A stretch of 54,815 nucleotides of DNA from contig CAZBXI010000004.1 in NCBI GenBank assembly GCA_964496035.1, positions 1 through 54,815 of the forward strand, read 5' to 3'. This DNA comes from EX4484-217-1 sp964496035. GTDB lineage: Archaea; Thermoproteota; Thermoprotei_A; EX4484-217-1. Below, piece by piece: positions 43,662-51,741 of the stretch. A program made the position numbers and the translations under genes. A model generated the notes under the pieces. It ran no database searches. It was not told where the DNA came from and saw only the letters and a program-made list of their open reading frames with translations. Positions within the stretch are counted from its first letter, which is position 1. Each line of letters opens with the position of its first letter.

Positions 43662-44396
43662 TTACACCTCTTCAGCCTTTATTTCAACATATTTTTTCAT
43701 GAGAGCTTGTTTCTCTATTTCATAGAGTTGCATTATGCCCTTTTGTGCTAGCTTAAGTGCTTCATAGAATTCTTCCTCCGTCAATACCCCATTAAGCTGT
43801 AGTAAGACTATTTCACCAAGGCTTGGCATCATAGCTATGGGCATGTCTGCTTCGCCAAATTCGTCTTCAACCTGGTTTACATCTAAGACTAAAGTTCCAT
43901 TAACTTTGCCTACAGCTACAGCTGCAATGAGATCTCTCATAGGTATACCAGCATCAGCTAATGCAAGAGATGCTGCCATAAGCCCTGCTGTTCTAGTTCC
44001 GGCATCTGCTTGTATTACTTCTATGAAAACGTCAATAGTTGTTCTAGGATAGAGCTCCACGAAAATAACGGATTCTAAAGCTTCTCTAATAACTTTTGAG
44101 AGCTCTATTTCCCTCCTAGTAGGAGCTGGTGATTTCCTTTCATCGGTAGAATAAGGTACCATATGATATCTTGTTCTTAAAATAGCTCTATCGGGTAGTG
44201 TTAAGTGTTTAGGATGAATTTCTCTTGGACCATAAACTGCAGCTAAAACTCTGGTATTTCCTTGCTCAACATATGCTGAGCCATCAGCGTTCTTTAATAC
44301 GCCGACCTCCATTTTTACCGGTCTTAACTGATCAGGTTTTCTACCATCAATTCTTAATCCATTTTCACCAATTAACTTTATTTTCTCACCCTTCAT
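43662..44396 (-). CDS. rrp41: exosome catalytic subunit Rrp41
   Basis: The phosphorolytic 3'-5' exonuclease subunit. The 244-residue RNase PH-fold protein has GLRIDGRKPDQLRPV, VYGPREIHPKH, the RxxR RNA contacts (LRTRYHMVPYS) and the catalytic region DVNQVEDEFGEADMPIA with Asp residues. It lies directly upstream of rrp42 (six bases) and overlaps rrp4 by four. Confidence 0.97.
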   Translation of the reverse strand: MKGEKIKLIGENGLRIDGRKPDQLRPVKMEVGVLKNADGSAYVEQGNTRVLAAVYGPREIHPKHLTLPDRAILRTRYHMVPYSTDERKSPAPTRREIELSKVIREALESVIFVELYPRTTIDVFIEVIQADAGTRTAGLMAASLALADAGIPMRDLIAAVAVGKVNGTLVLDVNQVEDEFGEADMPIAMMPSLGEIVLLQLNGVLTEEEFYEALKLAQKGIMQLYEIEKQALMKKYVEIKAEEV

Positions 44397-45109
44397 TTTG
44401 CGAGACCTCTTTTCCTTAATTCTTCTCTAATAAACATCTTAACACGGTCCGTTAGCCCGGAAGTATGGGTTTCTCGTTCAATTTTCTTAATAGCTAATAC
44501 AGCTACTTCTTCATGTGCAGGTGTAGGCCCTATTATCCATATTCTACCGTTTAAACCTATGGTTATCTGGCACTTGGTTTCCTCCTTGACCATATTTATC
44601 ATTGAGCCTCTTCTACCTATAACTCGTGGGACCCGCGAAGGTATTATTTCCACAATAACTCCTTTGGTTATTTTACCTAACCCTTTACCTTTAACTGTTA
44701 ACACAGGATTTCTTGTACGGTCAAACTGGCTTATTTTAGCTAAAACAAGGTCACCTATATCCAAGTGTCTTCTTAAATTATCTTTTAGAGGATTAAACGG
44801 TTTATTTAGCACGTCACTTGCATGAAGTATTGCTAGGTAGGGTGATCTAATGTCTACAGTCCACGATGTTAAACCTATATCTACTATCATACCTATAACT
44901 ACATCGTCAACTTTAGGGAAGTAGAAACCCTCAAGGGCTATAACGGATAGTCTCTTACCTTCCTGAATATCAGCTAAGCCAATAACCGATGAGTAGTATT
45001 TATCGCCAACCCTGTATATGGTATGCTGAGCCTTAACCTCAACATCCTTGCCTTCGGCTAGTAGTTGCCCTGGTAAAACTATTTGCCTATGTTGAACAAG
45101 TATTGGCAT
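44393..45109 (-). CDS. rrp4: exosome RNA-binding subunit Rrp4
   Basis: The cap subunit of the exosome that binds RNA. The 238 residues contain an N-terminal domain, an S1 domain (about 60-145; MIVDIGLTSWTVDI, SDVLNKPFNPLKDN) and a KH domain with PSRVPRVIGRRGSMINMVKEE and GRIWIIGP. It overlaps rrp41 by four bases and lies six bases after SBDS. Confidence 0.97.
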   Translation of the reverse strand: MPILVQHRQIVLPGQLLAEGKDVEVKAQHTIYRVGDKYYSSVIGLADIQEGKRLSVIALEGFYFPKVDDVVIGMIVDIGLTSWTVDIRSPYLAILHASDVLNKPFNPLKDNLRRHLDIGDLVLAKISQFDRTRNPVLTVKGKGLGKITKGVIVEIIPSRVPRVIGRRGSMINMVKEETKCQITIGLNGRIWIIGPTPAHEEVAVLAIKKIERETHTSGLTDRVKMFIREELRKRGLAK

Positions 45110-45115
45110 TGTGTT

Positions 45116-45823
45116 TCACCATTTAGTTTCGACTATTTTCACTATACCTGTTCCTTTAGAAACTGAGTTAACCCTATCTATGAGTGTTTGCTGCATCCCA
45201 GCAGGTATTTCAAGTTCCATAAATAAGCTGCCATCACTTAGCCAGCTAACCCTTTTCACATCTCCTAAACTAGCTAAAACACCATATGCTCTAGAGGAGT
45301 AAGGTGGTGGTATTTTAACTTTAACTATAGTTTTAGCTATTTTAATTGGCAAAACCCTACTTAACTTCTTAATTATCTCTAATGCCTGCGATTCTGTGTC
45401 TTTAAAGGGGTCAATACCTACTCTTATCTGTTCTAAAGCTAATTCTATTCTTCTAGGTGGGTGTGGAAGCTTAGTTCTAGGGTCAACACAGTTTCTAGCT
45501 ATGAAATCTATTATTTTCCTCTTCTTAGCTTCTATTAGCTTCCTCCTTTGCTCCGTTGTAAGCTGTAATTCTCCTTTCCTTAGGATTTCCTCGGCAACCT
45601 TGTATATGTCTGTTGTACCGAAAACTTTCTTAACAGCTTCCTCCGAAGCTTTTAATCCCTTCCTAGCATCCTTATATACGAAGTCACCTACAAGAATTTC
45701 CCTAATATCTATCCTAGCTCCACTTTTAAATTCAAACGCTAAATCGGGTTTAACTAGAATTTCAAATCTATGACCATGAGACTCCAACCTTGCGATGACA
45801 TACTCGGTTCTCTTAGTACCCAA
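45116..45823 (-). CDS. sdo1: ribosome maturation protein SBDS
   Basis: The archaeal homolog of human SBDS/yeast Sdo1, which releases the anti-association factor aIF6 from 60S-like subunits. The 235-residue protein has all three domains: ARLESHGHRFEILVKPDLA at the start, TTEQRRKLIEAKKRKIIDF in the middle and the ferredoxin-like C-terminus (SLFMELEIPAGMQQTLI). It sits between psmA and rrp4, the conserved archaeal order. Confidence 0.97.
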   Translation of the reverse strand: MGTKRTEYVIARLESHGHRFEILVKPDLAFEFKSGARIDIREILVGDFVYKDARKGLKASEEAVKKVFGTTDIYKVAEEILRKGELQLTTEQRRKLIEAKKRKIIDFIARNCVDPRTKLPHPPRRIELALEQIRVGIDPFKDTESQALEIIKKLSRVLPIKIAKTIVKVKIPPPYSSRAYGVLASLGDVKRVSWLSDGSLFMELEIPAGMQQTLIDRVNSVSKGTGIVKIVETKW

Positions 45824-45874
45824 TGCTATCAGCCTACTATTGAACTGTATCTATTCTCTACTTCTAAGATAGTG

Positions 45875-46597
45875 TTAACCCTTAATCTTAGATATGTATT
45901 CGGAAATTTCACTTATTGAAAGCTTCTTAAAAACAGGTTTTTCCTTACTCACATAACCTATTTCCAAATACTCAGGGCCTAATTCTTCTTTAGAAGCTTC
46001 CATAAGTGTTTTAATAGCTAATGTTATGAGTTCACTCATTGTTAACTCTTCTTTGTAGTGTTTTTCAAGATACTCGTTTGCTGCTTGACCTTCTGCTCCA
46101 ATAGCTACAGCAAAGTAGCTCATGTATTGCCCACTAGGTTCCGTCATGAAGAGTCTAGGACCAGTGTCATCAACACCGCCTATTATTAACGCTACTCCGA
46201 AAGGCCTAACACCAGCATGTTGAGTATAGCTCTGCTTTACATCACATATTCTCCTAGTTAGAAGTTCTATGCTTATTTTCTCATCATAAAGTAGCTTATG
46301 CTGTATAGCTCTTAACCTAGCATAATCTACAAGAACTCTGCCGTCTGAGGCGAACCCAGCAAAAGTCATTCCAATGTGATCATCTATTTTAAATACTTTC
46401 TCAATACCTGAAAAATCCATTAGAGGTAAGACTTTTCTCTTAATAGCCGCTAAAACAACACCATGTTTAGATCTAATACCTAAAGTAGTCCAACCTCTTC
46501 TAACAGCTTCGAAAGCGTATTCAACCTGGTATAGTTTACCATCAGGTGAAAATACTGTTATAGCTCTATCGTAACCCATTGTCGATGGAGGGAACAT
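45875..46597 (-). CDS. psmA: 20S proteasome subunit alpha
   Basis: Forms the outer heptameric rings that gate the proteasome. The 240 residues begin with the gate segment MGYDRAITVFSPDGKLYQVE, then the alpha-type YAFEAVRRGWTTLGIRSK and GGVDDTGPRLFM. It has no N-terminal nucleophile, as expected for alpha. It heads the psmA-SBDS-rrp4-rrp41-rrp42 group; a leftward TATA-like box (TATAAACTTT) lies near 46640. Confidence 0.97.
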   Translation of the reverse strand: MFPPSTMGYDRAITVFSPDGKLYQVEYAFEAVRRGWTTLGIRSKHGVVLAAIKRKVLPLMDFSGIEKVFKIDDHIGMTFAGFASDGRVLVDYARLRAIQHKLLYDEKISIELLTRRICDVKQSYTQHAGVRPFGVALIIGGVDDTGPRLFMTEPSGQYMSYFAVAIGAEGQAANEYLEKHYKEELTMSELITLAIKTLMEASKEELGPEYLEIGYVSKEKPVFKKLSISEISEYISKIKG

Positions 46598-46699
46598 TTC
46601 AGCACTCCTCTGTATTTACTTTTGGACTCTACATCTAAAGTTTATAGAGGTGTAAATATACCTTACCACAGTTTACTGGCGTCGTATATTTTAAACGTT

Positions 46700-46762
46700 A
46701 TGTCAGCTGGTAGTCCCTCAATCACATTTCTCATTAATTAACCGGGGAATTCATCATCCACC
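46700..46762 (-). ncRNA. candidate C/D-box guide sRNA 2 (16S-targeting)
   Basis: On the minus strand, between the thioredoxin gene and psmA, a C box ATGATGA (46751-46757), C' box GTGATTG (46719-46725), a 12-base guide AGGGACTACCAG (46707-46718) and D box CTGA (46703-46706) are perfectly spaced. GTG and CAT flank the boxes and pair as a short stem, identical to sRNA 1. A TATA-like GTTTAAAC (46785-46792) lies 26 bases upstream. The guide contains the exact complement of GGTAGTCCC, part of the universal 16S 790-806 segment; the rule of five points to U801 (E. coli). The D' box is unclear. Confidence 0.72.
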
Positions 46763-46814
46763 TAACTAGTATCCATGTAATGAAGTTTAAACTTATTGCT
46801 TACATAAATGTAAT

Positions 46815-47258
46815 TTAGTCTAAACATCCGGCTTTAATTAGCACGGACTTAACATGTTCTTCAAAAAACCTTTCTGGAACATATCCGACAACTCTATCAT
46901 AAACCGTGCCATCAATTAAAGCAATAGTTGTAGGTAAGCCTAAAACCCCGTATTCGTATGCAACTTCTGGAGCATAAAGAACGTTAAGTCTTATGAAAGC
47001 AGCTTTGCCTTGGTACTTTCTGCCTACTCTTAGGAATATTGGCTTAAATATTTCACAGTGAGGGCAAGTTGTAGAGTAAAAGTTTATGAAAACCGCCTTA
47101 CATATGCTGAGTATGCTATGTAGTTCACTTGGACTTAATATCTCATGTCCCACTTCAACTACTCTTTTACAACACTTCCTTTCTACTCTTCGAGATATTT
47201 TTCGAGCCAACTGTTCAAGTACTTTTTCTAAGTATTCGTCATGTAGTTCGCTTGACAT
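46815..47258 (-). CDS. thioredoxin-like protein
   Basis: A 147-residue protein with a C-terminal thioredoxin fold. FINFYSTTCPHCEIFKP gives the active-site CPHC (residues 65-68) and VLGLPTTIALIDG the cis-proline. The N-terminal 55 residues are helical and basic with a vicinal Cys pair (RKCCKRV, 29-30), unusual for a plain thioredoxin. ATG 47258 is used because GGTG lies seven bases upstream; ATG 47282 would add eight residues without a good site. It may act in disulfide bond formation in cytosolic proteins, which is common in thermophiles. Confidence 0.88.
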   Translation of the reverse strand: MSSELHDEYLEKVLEQLARKISRRVERKCCKRVVEVGHEILSPSELHSILSICKAVFINFYSTTCPHCEIFKPIFLRVGRKYQGKAAFIRLNVLYAPEVAYEYGVLGLPTTIALIDGTVYDRVVGYVPERFFEEHVKSVLIKAGCLD

Positions 47259-47299
47259 TACTTTGCACCTTGTAGAAAACATGTATGAGATTATTTGGG

Positions 47300-47357
47300 G
47301 AATCAGTTCGTCGCGAGTTCTTCACCTATCCGGAATGGAGCGGCTTCATCATCTCCG
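47300..47357 (-). ncRNA. candidate C/D-box guide sRNA 3
   Basis: In the gap between pop5 and the thioredoxin gene, minus strand: C box ATGATGA (47346-47352), a 13-base guide AGCCGCTCCATTC, D' box CGGA (47329-47332), spacer TAG, C' box GTGAAGA (47319-47325), a 12-base guide ACTCGCGACGAA, D box CTGA (47303-47306). The spacing is that of archaeal C/D guides and the flanking bases can pair. A TATA-like GTTAAAAC (47381-47389) lies inside the pop5 3' end; the RNA may also be cut from the operon transcript. Targets were not identified. Confidence 0.65.
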
Positions 47358-47364
47358 CTTACTT

Positions 47365-47931
47365 CTAATCTATACTAAGTGTTTTAACTATTTCTCTAGC
47401 TTTACGTAGCGTACCTGTAGTTTTTAAAGGAATAATGTTTATTTTGTCTCCGGTTTTTATAGAGGCTAACGCTAGAGCGAAAAGTACAGCATCCTTATAT
47501 GTGTGGACGCACCTAATAATTCCCTTCATACTTTGCTCATCATAGCTTATTAGCTTAGCATTAATATTTCCTGATCCTATCAAGCCAAATGTTTCCTTAA
47601 TTAAGCCATCTATTAGTGATTTTACTTCCTCCAATCTAAGAGGTTTTTCAGAAACTATTTGGAAAACTATGTATCTTTTCCTAGGTTTCCTTAATACTTC
47701 CTTAAGCTTCAACTTTTCACTCTTAACTTTCAGTATTGTCCTATTTGTAATTATTATCATTTTAATTAGCTTAAACAAAGTAAATGTAAGTATTAACATT
47801 ATAAGAACAAGAACAGAGAAAATAGCAAATATAGGTAAATTTATGAGGCCAAATATGAAAAGAGATGTTGTAGCCATAATAAACATTAGTTCTACGATTA
47901 ACACAGCTATGAATAGCTTCAACGCATTCAT
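47365..47931 (-). CDS. rnp2: RNase P protein Pop5 with N-terminal membrane hairpin
   Basis: A subunit of archaeal RNase P that matures tRNA 5' ends. The Pop5 domain occupies residues about 85-188 (RKRYIVFQIVSEKPLRLEE, IIRCVHTYKDAVLFAL). Unlike the usual 110-140 residue protein, this one has an extra N-terminal region with two hydrophobic helices (about 5-29 and 33-57) and a basic linker. ATG 47931 is favoured because GGTG lies six bases upstream; a start at the internal Met58 would remove the hairpin. It follows rnp3 by 19 bases. Confidence 0.85.
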   Translation of the reverse strand: MNALKLFIAVLIVELMFIMATTSLFIFGLINLPIFAIFSVLVLIMLILTFTLFKLIKMIIITNRTILKVKSEKLKLKEVLRKPRKRYIVFQIVSEKPLRLEEVKSLIDGLIKETFGLIGSGNINAKLISYDEQSMKGIIRCVHTYKDAVLFALALASIKTGDKINIIPLKTTGTLRKAREIVKTLSID

Positions 47932-47950
47932 AGTGAACACCTTAAGTAAT

Positions 47951-48673
47951 TCATACTATATCGACTCCTGGTTCTATGTGTTTTTTAGACAATCTATGTA
48001 TGTTCCTTTTGATAACGTTAAGAGGTGTATTGTATATTGCTTGTTTAGCATAGGAATAAGGCACACCAAGCACTATTAGCAGCGAAGCTAACTGAAGCGG
48101 TGTTTTAACATTTTTGGGTGTAGAACTTCCTGAAGAAATCACTATGGGAACATTGTTCTTTACAGCTAAGCCTAATGTTCTACGTAAACTGAATATTAAT
48201 CCTTTATGTGTAGAAGACCATAATTTGTTAAACTGTAGTTCCAGTATTGTTCCCGTACTTCTCATTAGCTTCATCTGTGATTTATCAAAGAATTTAGCTA
48301 GCTCTCTATCTCCGTAAACAATGCTATCAACTCTTCTATCTCTAGCCACAAATCTAAGAGCTTCTACGTTTAATGGCTCAGAAGATATTATGTGGAATTC
48401 ATATCTTAATTTTCTTAAACATCTCTTTACCCATGAGATATCTGAGCCTATAATATGTAAGCGTGTAAAAATATTTTCAAAGCCATGTTCCTTTATCATT
48501 TTCTTAAGCTCATTGGTCTTAGTTATTAACTCTTTAAAATCATCTTGCTCTTTTAGCGTTATAGATACAACTACTGTTTTAAAACCTAATTTTAAGGCCA
48601 TTTTTACTAACTTAGCTGTTTCTTCAGTGTTCCTATAGTATACGCAGAAATCTACAGGCCCTCTTAATTCCAT
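47951..48673 (-). CDS. rnp3: RNase P protein Rpp30
   Basis: The TIM-barrel-like subunit that pairs with Pop5 in archaeal RNase P. The 240 residues show VDFCVYYRNTEETAKLVKMA, the central SEPLNVEALRFVARDRRVDSI and ISSGSSTPKNVKTPLQLASLL, all family marks. Its start lies one base after the stop of the RNA-binding protein gene, and pop5 follows. The pair rnp3-rnp2 is a conserved archaeal arrangement. Confidence 0.95.
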   Translation of the reverse strand: MELRGPVDFCVYYRNTEETAKLVKMALKLGFKTVVVSITLKEQDDFKELITKTNELKKMIKEHGFENIFTRLHIIGSDISWVKRCLRKLRYEFHIISSEPLNVEALRFVARDRRVDSIVYGDRELAKFFDKSQMKLMRSTGTILELQFNKLWSSTHKGLIFSLRRTLGLAVKNNVPIVISSGSSTPKNVKTPLQLASLLIVLGVPYSYAKQAIYNTPLNVIKRNIHRLSKKHIEPGVDIV

Positions 48674-48674
48674 C

Positions 48675-49127
48675 TCATATCATTCCAATGCTTTCCAAAT
48701 ATTCTCCAATAGCTTTACTCTTCTTCTTTACACCTTTAAATGTTACTATAACCCTTATAACATCGTCACTATCCTCTAATACTACGTTTCCAAGGTATGC
48801 TTCCTGCTTAGAAAACCTTAGATAAAGCTTTGATGCTTCGGTTCTTAAATCTAAGGATGCTTTCAAAATTCTCTTACTAATATCGTCCATTTTGTTAGCT
48901 ATGTACTTTAACGTTTCTTCTGCTTCTTTACCTTTCACTTGAAAAGTTATTCTCACAATGGGGTTACCATAATGTCCCTTCAAAGTATCTTCCTTAAACT
49001 CTACTTTTTTCCTCTTATTTTCAGGCACTAAGTTCAACATAGCTTGTTTTACTTTAGAAACATCTTCTGTAGCATGACAGTTAGTTGCAAATTCTAAACA
49101 CCTAACTCTTACAGGCACAAAGTTCAT
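48675..49127 (-). CDS. COG1325-type RNA-binding protein
   Basis: A 150-residue archaeal protein with an L5-like/dsRBD-like alpha-beta fold (VRVRCLEFATNCHATEDVS, LYLRFSKQEAYLGNVVLE). Such proteins are annotated as exosome-associated RNA-binding proteins. I prefer ATG 49127 because a TATA-like ATAAATTTTT lies about 20-25 bases upstream, suggesting a leaderless start, over TTG 49133. It heads the group with rnp3 and rnp2, next to eL15, so it likely acts in rRNA or tRNA maturation. Confidence 0.8.
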   Translation of the reverse strand: MNFVPVRVRCLEFATNCHATEDVSKVKQAMLNLVPENKRKKVEFKEDTLKGHYGNPIVRITFQVKGKEAEETLKYIANKMDDISKRILKASLDLRTEASKLYLRFSKQEAYLGNVVLEDSDDVIRVIVTFKGVKKKSKAIGEYLESIGMI

Positions 49128-49226
49128 CCTCAAACTAAAAATTTATGAAAACAAGAAGTTAAAGTGTAGCCCAAATAAATTCAAGTGAAGAACATAAAAG
49201 CATTAAACATAGAATAGATGAGAGTC

Positions 49227-49856
49227 TTATTCTTCTGGACGTATAACTCTAGCTCCCCTAGATGCTTCATGCCTCTTCTTAAGCTTTCTCTCTTTCCGCT
49301 TCTTCTTCCACTTATATTTGTGTGTACCTTTAAGCCCTCTACTTCTTAGAAGTCCTCTCATTCTTCTACCAGCTGCGGTTTTCCCTCGAAAAACACGTCC
49401 TTTCTGAGATGGATGACATATCCAATTAATATCAGGATCGTTTTTTATAGCCGGATGGTTAGGATCTACAAGTATAACTTCATACCACTTATACTTACCG
49501 TCTTCAGCAACATAGTAGCTGTTAAGAACTTCTAGATTAGGATATTTTCTAGCAGCTCTTTCCTCAGCTATTAACCTTAAACTCTTAGCTGGTGCAAAAC
49601 CATAGACACCCATTCTTTTAGGTCTCCTACCTGATCTTGGTCTTGGTTTCCTACGTCCACCCTTCCTTACTCTAACACGTACAACTACGAAACCCTGCTT
49701 AGCTTTATAACCTAAAGCCCTTGCTCTATCTAATCTTGTTGGCTTATCTATCCTAACCACGGAAGGTCCTCTACGCCACTTAATCAACCTTTCCTTCATT
49801 AGCTTCTTAAGCTCCTCTGTCGACTTCTTCCATAGCTCCTTAAGGTACTTGTACAT
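49227..49856 (-). CDS. rpl15e: 50S ribosomal protein eL15
   Basis: A 209-residue, strongly basic ribosomal protein of the large subunit. Diagnostic: MYKYLKELWKKSTEELKKL, GRRPKRMGVYGFAPAKSL, and DPNHPAIKNDPDINWICHP. GGTGA lies six bases before the ATG. It is transcribed leftward from a promoter in the gap shared with the divergent GTPase gene, where an inverted repeat surrounds AT-rich boxes. Confidence 0.97.
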   Translation of the reverse strand: MYKYLKELWKKSTEELKKLMKERLIKWRRGPSVVRIDKPTRLDRARALGYKAKQGFVVVRVRVRKGGRRKPRPRSGRRPKRMGVYGFAPAKSLRLIAEERAARKYPNLEVLNSYYVAEDGKYKWYEVILVDPNHPAIKNDPDINWICHPSQKGRVFRGKTAAGRRMRGLLRSRGLKGTHKYKWKKKRKERKLKKRHEASRGARVIRPEE

Positions 49857-49893
49857 GGCTATTCACCAATATTAATTCGTATTTTGAGAATGC

Positions 49894-49970
49894 TGGTGGA
49901 AGTTTATAAATTTATATGTTTCTTTTAGAGAAGCTATTTCCACCACATATTAAAGGTATAAAGTTTATAA
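49894..49970. promoter_or_regulatory. divergent eL15/GTPase promoter region with TGGTGGAA inverted repeat
   Basis: TGGTGGAA at 49894-49901 and TTCCACCA at 49938-49945 form an 8-base inverted repeat, separated by 36 AT-rich bases holding TATAAATTTATA. A leftward TATA-like box for eL15 falls inside; a rightward box, AAAGGTATAAAG, is near 49953-49964. This could be a joint regulator site or a hairpin in the leaders; both are inferred. Confidence 0.4.
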
Positions 49971-50024
49971 GTTTTTATGAACCACATAGTGTAACCTACA
50001 TGTATTCAATAGAGTTGGTCATAA

Positions 50025-51236
50025 ATGCCCTTATTAATTGGAGTTATTGGAAAGACTAATGTAGGCAAATCAACGTTCTTTACTGCTGCCACTATGGTCT
50101 CGGTAAGTATAGCTAACCATCCATTCACCACGATTAAGCCGAATATTGGGGTAGGTTATGTTAGGAAGCAATGTGTTTGTAAAGAATTTGGTGTTAAAGA
50201 TAATCCCCAAAACTCAATATGCATAAACGGGATAAGATTCATACCTGTAACTTTAATGGATGTAGCAGGCTTAATTCCAGGCGCACACAAAGGTAGAGGT
50301 TTAGGCAATAAATTTTTAGACGATTTACGTAAAGCGGATGTACTACTGCACATAGTTGATGCATCAGGCTCAACAGATGCTGAAGGGAGACCAGTACCTC
50401 CAGGAACATATAATCCTATAGAAGAGGTTGTTCAGATACAGAACGAAGTAGATATGTGGCTTTTCCAAATACTTCAAAAAGATTGGAGAAAACTTGTTCA
50501 CAAAGCAGAGTCTGAAGGAAAATTCGAAGAAATACTTGCTGAGAGGCTTTCAGGTCTTTCTATAACGAAAATTCATGTTATTGAAGCTTTAAGAAAATCA
50601 AAACTAGAGTCATCAAAACCTTCCTCCTGGAGGAGCGAGGAATTACTTTTATTTGTTAAAAATCTTAGAAAAATAGCTAAACCAACAATAATCGTAGCTA
50701 ATAAGGCAGATCTTTCAATAGCAGAGGACTTCATAAAAGAAATGAGGAAAGAACTTAAGGATCAAATAATTATTCCCACATCAGCATTAGCAGAACTTGT
50801 TTTAAGGAGAGCAGTTAACAAAGGAGTGATAAAGTATATTCCAGGAGATCCCGATTTCAAAATCCTGGATTCTTCAAAACTTACCACTAGAGAAAGAAAA
50901 GGGCTAGAATACATTAGAGAGAGAGTTTTGAAAAAATGGGGTTCAACAGGTGTTCAGCAAGCAATAAACAAGGCTGTCTTGGAGAAACTTAGCATGATAA
51001 CCGTTTACCCTGTAGAAGACCCTATAAAGCTAACGGATCATAAAGGAAATGTTCTCCCCGATGTCTATCTTGTAAGGAAAGGTACAACAGCCAGAGAATT
51101 AGCTTATAAAATACATACCGATCTTGGTAAAACATTTCTTTATGCTATAGATGTACGTACTAAAAGAAGACTTGGAGAAGACTATGTGTTAAAGGATAAC
51201 GATGTAATATCTATAGTAGCGGCAAAAGGAAGATAG
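50025..51236 (+). CDS. YchF/Obg-like GTP-binding protein with TGS domain
   Basis: A 403-residue TRAFAC-class NTPase. The P-loop is GKTNVGKST (about 9-17), then NHPFTTIKPN (switch I, as in YchF/Drg), MDVAGLIPGAHKGRGLGNKFL (G3) and ANKADLS (G4), ending in a TGS domain (about 330-400, YLVRKGTTARELAYKIH). Archaeal members associate with ribosomes or are redox-responsive ATPases; which nucleotide is used cannot be told. A separate unit, next to the eL15 promoter. Confidence 0.93.
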   Translation: MPLLIGVIGKTNVGKSTFFTAATMVSVSIANHPFTTIKPNIGVGYVRKQCVCKEFGVKDNPQNSICINGIRFIPVTLMDVAGLIPGAHKGRGLGNKFLDDLRKADVLLHIVDASGSTDAEGRPVPPGTYNPIEEVVQIQNEVDMWLFQILQKDWRKLVHKAESEGKFEEILAERLSGLSITKIHVIEALRKSKLESSKPSSWRSEELLLFVKNLRKIAKPTIIVANKADLSIAEDFIKEMRKELKDQIIIPTSALAELVLRRAVNKGVIKYIPGDPDFKILDSSKLTTRERKGLEYIRERVLKKWGSTGVQQAINKAVLEKLSMITVYPVEDPIKLTDHKGNVLPDVYLVRKGTTARELAYKIHTDLGKTFLYAIDVRTKRRLGEDYVLKDNDVISIVAAKGR

Positions 51237-51286
51237 AAACCATTTCAGTATTTTATATATAATCTTATATACCCTCCTTAGGTTAA

Positions 51287-51312
51287 GTTTTAATAGTAGA
51301 AACATAGTTTCT
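51287..51312 (+). promoter_or_regulatory. promoter with AGAAAC-ATA-GTTTCT operator-like palindrome
   Basis: A TATA-like AGTTTTAATAG (51287-51297) is directly followed by the perfect palindrome AGAAAC-ATA-GTTTCT at 51298-51312, and a looser CTGTT...AACAG repeat covers 51311-51334. The site lies between the TATA box and the likely start of the HTH-gene transcript, where a self-repressing regulator would act. Confidence 0.5.
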
Positions 51313-51357
51313 GTTTTCTGAACGTTTCGAACAGATAGAATAGTAGAGGTTAATGAA

Positions 51358-51735
51358 ATGCTGAGTTTAGCTAAGCTACTACAACTAACCGGGTTATCTG
51401 CAACAGCAGCTCTTGTATTAGCTATCTTAATTGTTGAAGGAAGACCTTTATCTCTGAAAGAACTTTCCGAGAAAACAGGGTATGCTAAGGGACACTTATC
51501 TTCTATTCTTCAATTTCTTGAAAGCAGGAAATTGGTGGAGAGAGTGTATGAAAAACGTAGAAAACTTCTAGTTAAAGTTAAGGAGAAAGCAGTTAGTAAC
51601 TTACTTAAGGAACATTTATCTACATTAAGAGAAATGATTCAAGAAATTATCTTAGAAATGAAGAAAGATATTGTTGTAGCAGAGCTTAAACCATTCGAAG
51701 TAGAGCTTATGAAGATGCTTAAAGTTTTAAGGTAG
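51358..51735 (+). CDS. winged-helix transcription regulator (MarR/TrmB-like)
   Basis: A 125-residue regulator. A predicted winged helix (about 14-75) has recognition helix residues in LKELSEKTGYAKGHLSSILQFLESRK and a wing VERVYEKRRKLLVKV, then a C-terminal helical dimerisation segment. The upstream palindrome suggests autoregulation. It is the first gene of a tight three-gene set (six-base gap to the next gene, 15 bases to the third ATG). The effector is unknown. Confidence 0.8.
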   Translation: MLSLAKLLQLTGLSATAALVLAILIVEGRPLSLKELSEKTGYAKGHLSSILQFLESRKLVERVYEKRRKLLVKVKEKAVSNLLKEHLSTLREMIQEIILEMKKDIVVAELKPFEVELMKMLKVLR

Positions 51736-51741
51736 GTTTTT

